A DNA stretch of 64,000 bases from positions 62,001 through 126,000 of the forward strand of contig JAPPNN010000018.1 of NCBI GenBank assembly GCA_028873815.1, read 5' to 3'. The notes beneath the pieces were generated by a model. That model had not been told where the DNA came from, did no database searches, and was given only the letters and a program-made list of their open reading frames with translations. This document shows positions 8,588 to 17,547 of this stretch, piece by piece. The first letter of the stretch is position 1, and each line of letters begins with the position of its first letter. The DNA comes from Gemmatimonadota bacterium (GTDB lineage Bacteria; Gemmatimonadota; Gemmatimonadetes; Longimicrobiales; Gaopeijiaceae). The translations under genes and the position numbers were made by a program.

Positions 8588-9835
8588 TCAGGCGGTCAGG
8601 AACAGGATGACCGTCGTCAGGGGACTTACGATCGTGAAGTACAGGACACCCAGCACGAACGCCTTGAGGAGGGTGAAGAACCAGCCGTTTCGGTAGAAGC
8701 GGCGCAGGGCAATGATCGGGTAGGCGAAGACCACTAGTCCGAAGATTCCCTGGATCAGCGCCTGCCCGGCCGCGCCCATGGGTGTGATCGACGCGATCAG
8801 CATAACGGTGACGATGATGAACAGGAACGAGTGGACATGCATGCCGAAGACGAGGTGCTCGATGTAGTACCGCTCGGGGCGCCAGTACAGCACGGCGAGC
8901 ATCAACGCGTAGACGGGCAGCAGGAAGAACATGGCAATCGACAGGTTGCCGATGATGCGTTCGACGAACGCGTCGCGGTCGTGCAGCAGGTCGACGAAGC
9001 TGTTCAGGACCATCCTCGCCAGGAAGCCGCGGAAACCCGGCAGTGCGACTGCTGCGCCAGGGGGCGGGGCGCCGGCGACCGTCCCGCCCGTCTGCGCCGT
9101 GCTGTCGGCACCCGGCGCTATGTTCTCCCCCGGCCCTGGATCCGCTTGCCGTCCGCCCACCGACGACGCCCGAGCTTCGGTATCGAAGGCCGCGGCCAGG
9201 AGCGCGAGGGCGATCTGGGTGCCCCTCGCCGACTCGCGTTTGAGCAGATCGTCCAGCTTGCCGTGCTGGGAAGGCTCCAGGTTCGCCCTGAGCGCTGCAA
9301 TCCCGGACTCGCTGATCTCCATCGACACCGGAACGTCCTCGCCCTCGATCTGCAACTGAAGTCCGGGCACCACGGCCTGCAGGGAATCCACCGCAGCCTG
9401 CAGGGAGTCCATCACCTCACCCGGGATCTCGGCGAGGGCTGAAGATGGATCCTGGTCCAGCTCCCCCTCGAGCGGGTTGGGAAGCCGCGACGTCACCAGC
9501 GACATCGTGAGGAAGAAGATCACGCTGGTGAAGAGGTAGAGCCGGACCGGCGTCATGTAGCGTGCGCGCCGGTTGCGGGAGAACTCGGTCGACAGGCTGC
9601 CAGGCCTGAAGAGCAGGAGCTTGAGCGTCTGCGCGAGGCGACCGTCGAACTCGAAGGACTCGCGCACCAACTCGCCCAGCACGGGGAAGAGGGACCGCGA
9701 GTAGGTCCGGTCGTTCTGGCCGCACTGCGAGCAGAAGCGCTCCGCGCGCGGGCGTCCGCAGTTCTCGCACAGGGCACCGGCAGCGTTGGCGGCGGACGTG
9801 GCCTCTGCGGGGGGTTCGTTGCTGGCGTCGGTCAT
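8588..9835 (-). CDS. DUF3667 family membrane protein
   Basis: A 415-residue protein with an N-terminal zinc ribbon (CENCGRPRAERFCSQCGQ, residues about 23-41) followed by the DUF3667 core (LFRPGSLSTEFSRNRRARYMTPVRLYLFTSVIFFLTM). A soluble, Ala/Gly-rich loop separates the first hydrophobic segment from four or five membrane helices at the C terminus. The family has no established biochemical role; the zinc ribbon suggests protein or nucleic-acid contact on the cytoplasmic side. It is first in a two-gene unit with the amidase lipoprotein and is divergent from the second sortilin-like gene, 95 bp away. Confidence 0.85.
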   Translation of the reverse strand: MTDASNEPPAEATSAANAAGALCENCGRPRAERFCSQCGQNDRTYSRSLFPVLGELVRESFEFDGRLAQTLKLLLFRPGSLSTEFSRNRRARYMTPVRLYLFTSVIFFLTMSLVTSRLPNPLEGELDQDPSSALAEIPGEVMDSLQAAVDSLQAVVPGLQLQIEGEDVPVSMEISESGIAALRANLEPSQHGKLDDLLKRESARGTQIALALLAAAFDTEARASSVGGRQADPGPGENIAPGADSTAQTGGTVAGAPPPGAAVALPGFRGFLARMVLNSFVDLLHDRDAFVERIIGNLSIAMFFLLPVYALMLAVLYWRPERYYIEHLVFGMHVHSFLFIIVTVMLIASITPMGAAGQALIQGIFGLVVFAYPIIALRRFYRNGWFFTLLKAFVLGVLYFTIVSPLTTVILFLTA

Positions 9836-9930
9836 GGGCGCAACCTAGAATGACGCCGGGCCGTGCGGCAATCCGCCCGGACCGTCCAGCGGCACCTTTC
9901 CTACAGCCTGCCGGATAGCAGGCCGCACCC

Positions 9931-12900
9931 ATGTCCCGCACCACGACGCGACCCATGTTCGACCACCTCCCCCGCGCGACCCGCGCCGCCCTCATTCCCG
10001 CCGCCGCGCTCGCGGCGCTCGCCGCCACCCCGCACGGCGTGACCGCCCAGGCCGCGCAGTCCGACATCGCCCTCATCACCCAGGCCACCCGGGGACTCGC
10101 GCTCCGGGGCATCGGTCCGGCGCTGATGGGCGGGCGCATTGCGGACATCGCGGTCCACCCCGACGACCCCACGACCTGGTACATCGCGGTCGGATCCGGC
10201 GGCGTCTGGAAGACCACGAATTCAGGCGTCACCTGGACGCCCGTCTTCGACGATCAGCCGTCGTACTCGATCGGGGCCGTGGCCATCGATCCGTCCGATC
10301 CGGACATTGTCTGGGCCGGCACCGGCGAAAACGTCAGCGGGCGGCACGTGGCGTGGGGCGACGGCGTCTACAGGAGCCGGGACGGCGGGCGCACCTGGGA
10401 GGAGGCGGGGCTGGCCGCGTCCGAGCACATCGGCAGAATCCTGGTCGACCCGCGTGACGGGAACATCGTGTTCGTCGCAGCCGAGGGTCCGCTCTGGTCG
10501 GCGGGGGGCGAGCGCGGGCTCTACCGGACCGGGGACGGCGGCGAGACCTGGGACGCCGTGCTGACCGTCGACGAGAACACCGGCGTGACCGACGTCGAGT
10601 TCGATCCCGCCGACCCGGACATCATGTACGCGGCCACCTACGAGCGCCGCCGCACCGTCTGGTCGCTGCTCGCGGGCGGTCCCGGCTCGGGCATTCACAA
10701 GTCGACCGATGGCGGCCGCACATGGCGTGAGGTCACGGCGGGACTGCCCAATGGCGACATGGGCAAGATCGGCATCGACGTGTCGGGCGCCAACCGCAAC
10801 ATTGTCTACGCTACCATCGAAGGCGGGCCCAACGACCGCGGCTTCTACCGTTCCACAGACCGGGGCGAAAGCTGGGAGCGCCGCAATTCCTACATCTCGG
10901 GCGGCACGGGGCCGCACTACTACCAGGAGATCGAGGCGTCGCCGCATGACCCCGACCTCGTCTACCAGATGGACGTCTTCATCCACGTCACCCGCGACGG
11001 CGGCGCCACCTTCACCGAGCTGGGGACCGGCCGCGAGAAGCACAGCGACAACCACGCGCTGTGGATCGACCCAGCCAACGGCCGGCACCTGCTCGCCGGC
11101 ACCGACGCGGGCCTCTACGAGACCTTCGACGAGGGCACGACCTGGCGCCACTTCCCCAACACGCCGATCTCGCAGTTCTACAAGCTCGCGCTCGACAATA
11201 CCGAGCCCTTCTACAACATCCTCGGCGGCGCGCAGGACCTGGGCACGCTCCACGGACCCTCGCGCACGATGAACATGGAGGGCGTGCGCAACCGCGACTG
11301 GTACGCTCCGCTGGGCGCCGACGGGTACGCGCTGGCCTTCGACCCGACCGATCCAGCCATTGCCTATATCCAGTCCCAGCAAGGGAATCTGCAGCGCGTC
11401 AACCTGCACAACCACGAACTCATCGGCATCCGCCCGCTGTCGGGCCCCGGCGACCCGCCCGAACGCTGGAACTGGGACAGCCCCGTTGTTGCGAGCCCCC
11501 ATGCGGAGGGCCGGATCTACTACGCGTCCCAGCGCGTGTGGCGGAGCGACGACCGCGGCAGCTCGTGGACGGCAGTGAGCGGCGACCTGACCCGCGACGA
11601 CAACCGCTACGAGCTGCCGGTGGCCGGGCGCGTCCGCAGTGTGAACGCGCTCTGGGGCAACACCGCAATGTCTTGGTACTCAACGATTTCGGCCATCTCG
11701 GAGTCGCCGCTCGACGAGGACGTCATCATCGCCGGCACCGACGACGGGCTGGTCCAGGTGACCGAGGACGGAGGCGCGAACTGGCGCCGGGCTGCCCCGT
11801 TGCCGGGCCTCCCAGAGCGCGCGTTCATGAACGACGTCAAGGCGTCGCAACACGACCGCGCATCATTTTTTGTTGCGCCGGACAACCACAAGGAGGGCGA
11901 CTACACCCCCTACCTCTTCGCGACCAGCGACGCCGGCCGCACCTGGCGCTCGATCGCCGGCGACCTGCCCGACGGCGTCATCATCTGGTCGGTCGAGCAG
12001 GACCACGTGCGTCCCGATCTGCTATTCCTTGGCGCCGAGAACGGCATCTATTTCACGCTCAACGGCGGCACCAACTGGATCAAGCTTGGCACGGGCGCAC
12101 CCACGATCTCGTTCCGCGACCTGGAGATTCAGCGCCGCGAAAACGATCTGGTGGGAGCAACCTTCGGCCGTGGCTTCTACGTCCTGGACGACTACGCGCC
12201 CCTGAGAGATATGGCCGACGGTGCGCTTGCCGCAGGAGCGGTTCTGTTCCCCGTGCGGGACGCCTGGTGGTACGTCCCCAACACCCCGTTGCAGGCACCG
12301 GGCCAGCCGACCCTCGGCACGACCTCGTTCGTCGCGCCCAACCCCGACTTCGGCGCCACCTTCACGTACTGGCTCGCCGACCTGCCCGGGACGGCGCGCA
12401 CGGAACGGCGCGTGGCGGAGAGCGCGGCCGCCGCACGCGGGGAGGACATCCCCTTCCCCGGCTACGACGCGCTCCGCGCCGAGGCGCTTGAGAGCGGGCC
12501 GCGCGTGGCAATGGTCGTACGGGACGCGGACGGAGCCCCCTTGCGGCGCGTCATGGGCCCCGCAACCGAGGGCCTCCACCGCGTCACGTGGGATCTCCGC
12601 CGCCCCGCCCCCGACCCCGTCAACCTCGCGACCCCGGGCTTCACGCCGCCGTGGGCGGGCACGCCGCGCGGCCCCCTGGCACCGCCGGGCGACTACACGG
12701 TCGAGATGGCGCTGATCACGGAAGCCGGTGTCGAACGGGTAGGCGACCCTCAGCCGTTCACCGTGAAGCCCGTCCCCAACATCGACGCGGCGACGGATTT
12801 CGCCGCCGCCATGGCCTTCGCGGAGGAGACCGCCGACCTGCAGCGCCGCGCCCGTGGCGCCGCCGCCGAGATCGGCCGCGCGCGCGACCGGCTCCGCCAC

Positions 12901-13260
12901 ATGCGCGCCGCCCTGGACGAGACCCCCGCCGCCGGCGACGACCTCTACACGCGCCTCGAAGCGATCGAGACCCGGCTCGCCGGCATCGCGGTCCGGCTAC
13001 AGGGCGACCCCGCCCGCGGCGCCCTCAACGAGCCGAGCGCGCCCTCGATCATGGGCCGCATCGGCCAGGTCGCCGGGGGGCACTGGGGTACGCGCCAGCC
13101 GCCTACCCAAACCCAGCGGGAGAGCCTCGACATCGCGCGGGGCGGCTTCCAGAGGGTGTCGATCGCCCTCCGGACGCTGCTGGAGGAGACGCTGGCCGAA
13201 TTGGAGGCGGACATGCAAGCGGCGGGCGCGCCGTGGACGCCGGGGCGGCGGGTGGGGTAG
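9931..13260 (+). CDS. Exported VPS10/sortilin-like BNR-repeat protein, second copy
   Basis: An 1109-residue exported protein with a signal peptide ending near residue 40 (AATPHGVTAQ). The first mature segment (RGIGPALMGGRIADIAVHP) aligns with the same region of the protein at 2470-5616 (RYIGPAIAGGRISDVEIVP), showing paralogy. BNR turns are abundant: SRDGGRTW, TGDGGETW, STDGGRTW, STDRGESW, TRDGGATF, SDDRGSSW, TEDGGANW, TSDAGRTW. The C terminus has an Ig-like module and a helical tail rich in Arg/Ala. No catalytic motif of a glycosidase or peptidase is visible. Confidence 0.85.
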   Translation: MSRTTTRPMFDHLPRATRAALIPAAALAALAATPHGVTAQAAQSDIALITQATRGLALRGIGPALMGGRIADIAVHPDDPTTWYIAVGSGGVWKTTNSGVTWTPVFDDQPSYSIGAVAIDPSDPDIVWAGTGENVSGRHVAWGDGVYRSRDGGRTWEEAGLAASEHIGRILVDPRDGNIVFVAAEGPLWSAGGERGLYRTGDGGETWDAVLTVDENTGVTDVEFDPADPDIMYAATYERRRTVWSLLAGGPGSGIHKSTDGGRTWREVTAGLPNGDMGKIGIDVSGANRNIVYATIEGGPNDRGFYRSTDRGESWERRNSYISGGTGPHYYQEIEASPHDPDLVYQMDVFIHVTRDGGATFTELGTGREKHSDNHALWIDPANGRHLLAGTDAGLYETFDEGTTWRHFPNTPISQFYKLALDNTEPFYNILGGAQDLGTLHGPSRTMNMEGVRNRDWYAPLGADGYALAFDPTDPAIAYIQSQQGNLQRVNLHNHELIGIRPLSGPGDPPERWNWDSPVVASPHAEGRIYYASQRVWRSDDRGSSWTAVSGDLTRDDNRYELPVAGRVRSVNALWGNTAMSWYSTISAISESPLDEDVIIAGTDDGLVQVTEDGGANWRRAAPLPGLPERAFMNDVKASQHDRASFFVAPDNHKEGDYTPYLFATSDAGRTWRSIAGDLPDGVIIWSVEQDHVRPDLLFLGAENGIYFTLNGGTNWIKLGTGAPTISFRDLEIQRRENDLVGATFGRGFYVLDDYAPLRDMADGALAAGAVLFPVRDAWWYVPNTPLQAPGQPTLGTTSFVAPNPDFGATFTYWLADLPGTARTERRVAESAAAARGEDIPFPGYDALRAEALESGPRVAMVVRDADGAPLRRVMGPATEGLHRVTWDLRRPAPDPVNLATPGFTPPWAGTPRGPLAPPGDYTVEMALITEAGVERVGDPQPFTVKPVPNIDAATDFAAAMAFAEETADLQRRARGAAAEIGRARDRLRHMRAALDETPAAGDDLYTRLEAIETRLAGIAVRLQGDPARGALNEPSAPSIMGRIGQVAGGHWGTRQPPTQTQRESLDIARGGFQRVSIALRTLLEETLAELEADMQAAGAPWTPGRRVG

Positions 13261-13267
13261 GCAGCGG

Positions 13268-13720
13268 TCAGTCCCCGGGACGCCCGCCCTCGATCGCAGT
13301 GTCGGCCACGGCGAGGCCTTCGCGCTCGGCCGCCTCAACCAGGCGCTGATCAAGGCAGAGGAACACCAGCGGGTCCGCGAGCTGCTCGCTCACCAGCATG
13401 GCCGCGCCAAGCTGGCCGGCATCGGCGGCCCGGAGCGGGTACCGCGCCAGCACCGCGTTCGCCCGGGTGCGCACCGCAAGCACGTCGATCACTTCGTCCC
13501 AGCCGGCGGCGAACGTGCGAAGGCGGGCGAGCACCTCCCGCCGCTGCGCCCGGGTGAGTGCCCCTTCGCGCGTACGCCGCTCGATCGCGCTCGTGATCTC
13601 CGTCCGCGTCCAGGCCCAGGTGACGATGTGGTCGTCTTCCAACAGCCACGTTCGAGCCAGCCGGCTCCGGGGCTCGGAGACGATCAGCGGGACCAGCGCC
13701 GAAGCATCCCAATACCTCAC
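13268..13720 (-). CDS. PIN-domain ribonuclease toxin (VapC-type)
   Basis: A 150-residue PIN domain. The expected acidic residues are visible: Asp in MRYWDASALV, Glu in TRTEITSAIERR, and Asp residues in LRAADAGQL and CLDQRL. PIN toxins cut tRNA or other RNA when the partner antitoxin is lost. The start codon overlaps the end of the Phd-like antitoxin gene by 4 bases, the usual antitoxin-then-toxin order, so the system looks intact. Confidence 0.85.
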   Translation of the reverse strand: MRYWDASALVPLIVSEPRSRLARTWLLEDDHIVTWAWTRTEITSAIERRTREGALTRAQRREVLARLRTFAAGWDEVIDVLAVRTRANAVLARYPLRAADAGQLGAAMLVSEQLADPLVFLCLDQRLVEAAEREGLAVADTAIEGGRPGD

Positions 13721-13998
13721 AGCCGGTCGGTCCGGTCCTCCGCGAGGGCCTGCGAAATGCTCGTCGGCAGCTCAATGGGAGGGCTGTCGAGAATCGATAT
13801 GGCCGGGCCCGCGCGGGGCCGGAGCAGGCCATCCCCAACCAGCCGGTCGCGGACAGCGTCGTCGGCACCCGGCCCGGGAGCCATCAACCGGGCAACCGGA
13901 ACGCCACGGTCGAGGATCTGAACCTCGCCGCCCCGCCGGACATGGCGAAGGTAACGCGAGAGGTTGGCTTTGAGGGCGGAGATCGACACGGTAGTCAT
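13717..13998 (-). CDS. Phd/YefM-type antitoxin
   Basis: A 93-residue antitoxin that should bind DNA with its N-terminal Phd fold and neutralise the PIN toxin with its C-terminal tail. Typical Phd features are SISALKANLSRYLRHVRRGG and the strand VQILDRGVPVARLMAPG. It is the first gene of the pair, overlaps the toxin gene by 4 bases, and has a duplicated 14-bp word directly upstream that is a likely autoregulatory site. Confidence 0.85.
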   Translation of the reverse strand: MTTVSISALKANLSRYLRHVRRGGEVQILDRGVPVARLMAPGPGADDAVRDRLVGDGLLRPRAGPAISILDSPPIELPTSISQALAEDRTDRL

Positions 13999-14000
13999 AG

Positions 14001-14037
14001 GACCAATCTAGTCATGATAACATGACCAATCTAGTCA
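14001..14037. promoter_or_regulatory. Direct repeat GACCAATCTAGTCA x2, probable antitoxin operator
   Basis: The 14-base word GACCAATCTAGTCA occurs at 14001-14014 and again at 14024-14037, 23 bases apart (about two helix turns). The sequence between copies contains a TCATG/CATGA inverted repeat. The pair lies immediately upstream of the antitoxin ATG, where Phd proteins bind their own promoter. The link to this antitoxin is inferred from position. Confidence 0.6.
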
Positions 14038-14095
14038 CAGATAGCTCGCGTCGTGGCACTTGCCCGATACCACGAAAAATGGCATCGACATTACC

Positions 14096-14197
14096 ATGGA
14101 AACTACCATTGACAAGGCTGGGCGGCTGGTCGTGCCCAAAGCGGTTCGTGAAGCGAGCCATCTGGCCCCCGGAACCCGCGTCCGCTTCCGGTTTCTT
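14096..14197 (+). pseudogene. AbrB/MazE-type antitoxin remnant (5' part only)
   Basis: From the ATG at 14096 the frame reads METTIDKAGRLVVPKAVREA and on to TRVRFRF, the standard swapped-hairpin AbrB/SpoVT DNA-binding start. The similarity stops abruptly near 14197, where the sequence becomes the antisense of a RelE-like gene. About 34 codons survive of the usual 75-85. No partner toxin follows. Confidence 0.7.
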
Positions 14198-14325
14198 GCC
14201 CCCCGGGGAAACGGATCTTCGGCCAAGAGCAGCATCCTGCGGGCAACGCGCTCCTGGTCGTCCCGAGGGAGTTTGCGCAACTGCTTCTCCGCCGTGCGCG
14301 AGATCTCGACCTCATAGGGTCCCAT
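14198..14325 (-). pseudogene. RelE/ParE-type toxin remnant (5' part only)
   Basis: From the ATG at 14325 the minus strand reads MGPYEVEISRTAEKQLRKLP and on to AEDPFPRGAR, a canonical RelE/ParE N terminus. The family then needs about 45 more residues with the catalytic C-terminal strands, but here the sequence runs into the antisense of the AbrB remnant near 14198. The frame continues as non-homologous sequence to 14035. The toxin core is missing, so it is presumably inactive. It overlaps the 3' end of the TPR gene, whose tail looks like the matching antitoxin. Confidence 0.7.
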
Positions 14326-15004
14326 CGAGCTGGAGCTCCCGGATCACATCGGCCAACGGCCGAGTGGGCTCATGTCTAATCCGCTTGAGATCGTCAATGT
14401 CCTCAAGCTCCTCGAGTCGCGCCTCGCACTCCTCCACGCCCGCCGTGACCCCGGCCACCCGGTAAAGCCGAGCCGCCTCGCCCCAGACGCCCACGGCCTC
14501 CTCCATGTCCCCGCGATCCTCCAGGAGCATGGCCATCGGGCGGAGCGCGTTGGCGTGGTCCAGCGGCGAGGCGCCGGCCGCCTGCCCATACAGATCCAGC
14601 GCTTCGCGGTAGCACGCTTCCGCCTGGTCCCATCGCCCCTGCCGGTGGTGAACCTGCCCCAGATGCCGCACGGCGTGCGCCACCCGCAGCGGGTCGCCTA
14701 CCGCCGTCGCGGCCGCGACCGCGTCTTCGAGCAGCGACCGGGCCTTGTCAGCCTGACTGCGGTCCAGCGCGACGTGCGCGAGCTTGCCCAACGCGATCGA
14801 CAGCTCCCTCCTCGCGCCGATCTGCTCACAGATTTCGCACGCCCGGACCAGGTCGGCCTCGACGCTGGCCGCGACGGAGGCCGTAGTCTCCACGGCGGCC
14901 GCGGCCTCCGCGCCACCCGCGTCGGAGGGCGGCGACTGCAGCGCCTCCCCCCGCGTGCGCCACGCTTTCTCGATGAGTGCCCGAGCTTCCGACCGCGTTG
15001 CCAT
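14312..15004 (-). CDS. TPR protein with antitoxin-like C-terminal tail
   Basis: A 230-residue protein with at least three TPR-like helical hairpins (SIALGKLAHVALDRSQADKA; AVRHLGQVHHRQGRWDQAEA; ALRPMAMLLEDRGDMEEAVG). The ATG at 15004 has a GGAGGG site and lies 11 bases after the stop of the FAD/GcvT gene, so it belongs to that operon. The last 32 residues (LEELEDIDDLKRIRHEPTRP and on) resemble the C-terminal toxin-binding tail of RelB/Phd antitoxins and overlap the start of a RelE-like remnant exactly as an antitoxin gene would. The gene therefore looks like a TPR gene whose 3' end was replaced by an antitoxin end. Confidence 0.75.
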   Translation of the reverse strand: MATRSEARALIEKAWRTRGEALQSPPSDAGGAEAAAAVETTASVAASVEADLVRACEICEQIGARRELSIALGKLAHVALDRSQADKARSLLEDAVAAATAVGDPLRVAHAVRHLGQVHHRQGRWDQAEACYREALDLYGQAAGASPLDHANALRPMAMLLEDRGDMEEAVGVWGEAARLYRVAGVTAGVEECEARLEELEDIDDLKRIRHEPTRPLADVIRELQLDGTL

Positions 15005-15015
15005 GCCTGTCCCTC

Positions 15016-17547
15016 CTATGCCTTCATTCTGCTGCCACTCGGATCGAACAACCCCGCACCCACCGCCGCCACCGTCACTGGGAAACACTCGTTCATGTAC
15101 ATCACCTGCAGCCGCTCGCCGACCTGGGCAAACTCGACCGGCAGCCAGGCCATCAGCAGGTGTTTCCCCACGGACGGCCCCGTCCCGGCCGAAGTTACAC
15201 GGGACTCCCGGCCCAGCGCGTCCACGATACGATCCCCTCCCGGCGTCAGGATGGGCTCGTTTCCGCCCGTCGGGAAGCGCAGGGTGCCGGACGCGCCCAC
15301 GTGATCGTCCATGGTGAGCGTGCACACCCGCGCCGCCGGTCCCCGCTCGCGCGCCTTCAGGTACGCGGCCCTGCCGATGAAGTCCACCGGCTTCACGTGC
15401 CGCCGCGCCAACCCCGCTTCGACCGGTGAGTACTCGGAAGTGAGCTCGGCGCCCATCAGCAGGTAGCCCTTCTCCATGCGCGCGGTGGTGCCGTAGACAC
15501 CGACGCCGACGGGCCGCGCGTCGAACTCCCGGCCGGCGCCCCGGATCGCGTCCCAAAGCGCTTGGCCGTGCTCGGTGGCCGTGTAGATCTCCCAGCCGCT
15601 CTCTCCGACGTACGAAATGCGCAGCAGGGTGGCGGGAATCCCGTCGATGAGCGCTTCCCGCACTGTGCCGTAGGGGAACGCCTCCTGGCTCAGGCCGCAG
15701 TCCGCGACTTTCGAGACCAGGGCCCGCGCGTCCGGCCCCCATACCCCGAGCGTGGTGATCGCCGACGACCGGTCCTCGAAGTGCACCGAGCCGTCCAGGG
15801 GAAGATGTTTGCGGAACCAGAACGCGTCCCGGGCCCCGTCGAAAACGCCGGTGACGATGCGAAACCGGTCTACGGCGAGCCTCTGGATGGTCAGGTCGGC
15901 GCGGAAGCCCCCGTCGGGCGTCAGCAGAGGCGTGTAGATCGAGCTTCCGACCGGACGGTCGCACGCGTTGACCGTCATTCGCTCCAGGTACGGGAGCGCG
16001 CCGGGCCCGGAGACGTCGAAGATCTGGAACGCGCCCAGATCGACCACGCCGACGTTCTCGCGCAGGTGCAGGTGTTCCGCGTTGATGATCGGCGACCACC
16101 AGCGCCGGTCCCACTCGTGCGGGCGGTCCGGGACGTTGTAGCGCTCGACCAGGTCCCCGTTGGAGTCGTACCACTGCGGGCGCTCCCATCCCCGCGCTTC
16201 GTAGTATTCGGCGCCAAGCGCCTCCGTGCGGGGGTGAAATGGCGACCGGTTGACCCCGCGCGCGGATTCCCATTGCTCGCGCGGATGCACGATCCCGTAC
16301 GTCTTCCGGAAGTGCTCGTCGCAGCGCGTGCGGACGTGGCGCCCCGTACGTTCATGGGGCTGGAAGCGGGTGACATCCGACTCGTGCGGATCCAGGAGGC
16401 GCGGGTACCCGTGGGTCATCCACTCGGCGATCACGCGCGCCGAGCCGGGGCCCTCGCGGACCCACACGGCTGCCGCCGACCAGAGGTTCGCCACCTCGGC
16501 GGTCTCGCCGAGCAGCTGCTGCGTGTCGGGTGTGAGAGAGAGCAGGCCGTTGACGGCGTACTGCATCTCGGTGCCGGCGAGAAGTTCGCCCATGATCTCG
16601 CGTGCATGTTCGAGTTGGGGCGCGAAGTCGCCGGGCGTGAAGGGCAGCTCGGTGGGAGAGCGCTCCGCCTCCGTGACGGAGGGAATCTCCTCGGGCCGCA
16701 TCAGGATGGGGCGATGCGCGTAGGACCCGACCTCCATCGCTCCGTCGCTCTGCCTTTCATACATGAACGAATCCATGTCGCGCACAATGGGGTAGCCGAT
16801 CTCGTTGCCCGTTGCCAGCAGCAGTTCGATGGGGCCGAAGTCCGCCATCTGGTGCACCGCCGGGGTGAGCGGAATCGTGGCGCCGGCCATGGCGGCAATG
16901 CGCGGACTCCAGACTCCGCAGGCAATGGCCACGTGGTCGACCTCGATGGTGCCGCGGGTCGTGGCCACCGCCCGGATGCGGGGGCGGCCGAAGGGAGCGG
17001 GGTCGACCTCGATGCCGGTCACCTCGGTTTCGTCCAGCACGGTGAGCACGCCCCTGGCCAGCGCCCGCTCGCGCATGATCGTGCCCGCCTTCACCGAGTC
17101 CACGACCGACACGCTCGGGGTATGGAAGCCGCCGAGGATCACGTCCGGGTTGACGAACGGGACTCTTGCGATGACTTCCGCGGGCGTCAGCAACTCGCTC
17201 TCGATGCCCCACACACGCGCCGAGGTCATGCGTCGGCGAAGCTCCTCCATGCGCTCTTCGGTGCGCGCGACCTCGATTCCGCCGCAGGTCGTGTTGACGC
17301 CGAGCGCTTCGTACTGGCGCTGGCTCTCGAGGGTGATCAGCGCGATTTCGCGTCCGTGATCGACGGGGAAGATGAAGTTGGATGCGTGGCCGGTCGATCC
17401 GCCGGGGTTGGGGAGCGGGCCCTTGTCGATGAGCACAAGGTCGTCCCAGCCGAGCTCCGCCAGGTGCTCGACCAGGCAGTTGCCGACGATGCCGGCGCCG
17501 ATGACGGCGACCCTGGCTCGGGGCGGCGCGGTGCGTCGCTCACTCAT
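15016..17547 (-). CDS. Dimethylglycine/sarcosine dehydrogenase-like FAD-GcvT fusion
   Basis: An 843-residue fusion of an FAD-dependent amine oxidoreductase (DAO fold, residues about 1-390), a linker domain, and a glycine-cleavage T-type folate-binding domain (about 440-840). The dinucleotide motif VAVIGAGIVG is at residues about 13-22, and GSTGHASNF holds the His that carries covalent FAD in dimethylglycine dehydrogenase. The family oxidatively demethylates dimethylglycine, sarcosine or related N-methyl amines and passes the C1 unit to tetrahydrofolate. The ATG at 17547 overlaps the HD gene by 8 bases. The exact substrate cannot be read from sequence; the neighbourhood favours betaine-derived N-methyl amines. 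Confidence 0.85.
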   Translation of the reverse strand: MSERRTAPPRARVAVIGAGIVGNCLVEHLAELGWDDLVLIDKGPLPNPGGSTGHASNFIFPVDHGREIALITLESQRQYEALGVNTTCGGIEVARTEERMEELRRRMTSARVWGIESELLTPAEVIARVPFVNPDVILGGFHTPSVSVVDSVKAGTIMRERALARGVLTVLDETEVTGIEVDPAPFGRPRIRAVATTRGTIEVDHVAIACGVWSPRIAAMAGATIPLTPAVHQMADFGPIELLLATGNEIGYPIVRDMDSFMYERQSDGAMEVGSYAHRPILMRPEEIPSVTEAERSPTELPFTPGDFAPQLEHAREIMGELLAGTEMQYAVNGLLSLTPDTQQLLGETAEVANLWSAAAVWVREGPGSARVIAEWMTHGYPRLLDPHESDVTRFQPHERTGRHVRTRCDEHFRKTYGIVHPREQWESARGVNRSPFHPRTEALGAEYYEARGWERPQWYDSNGDLVERYNVPDRPHEWDRRWWSPIINAEHLHLRENVGVVDLGAFQIFDVSGPGALPYLERMTVNACDRPVGSSIYTPLLTPDGGFRADLTIQRLAVDRFRIVTGVFDGARDAFWFRKHLPLDGSVHFEDRSSAITTLGVWGPDARALVSKVADCGLSQEAFPYGTVREALIDGIPATLLRISYVGESGWEIYTATEHGQALWDAIRGAGREFDARPVGVGVYGTTARMEKGYLLMGAELTSEYSPVEAGLARRHVKPVDFIGRAAYLKARERGPAARVCTLTMDDHVGASGTLRFPTGGNEPILTPGGDRIVDALGRESRVTSAGTGPSVGKHLLMAWLPVEFAQVGERLQVMYMNECFPVTVAAVGAGLFDPSGSRMKA

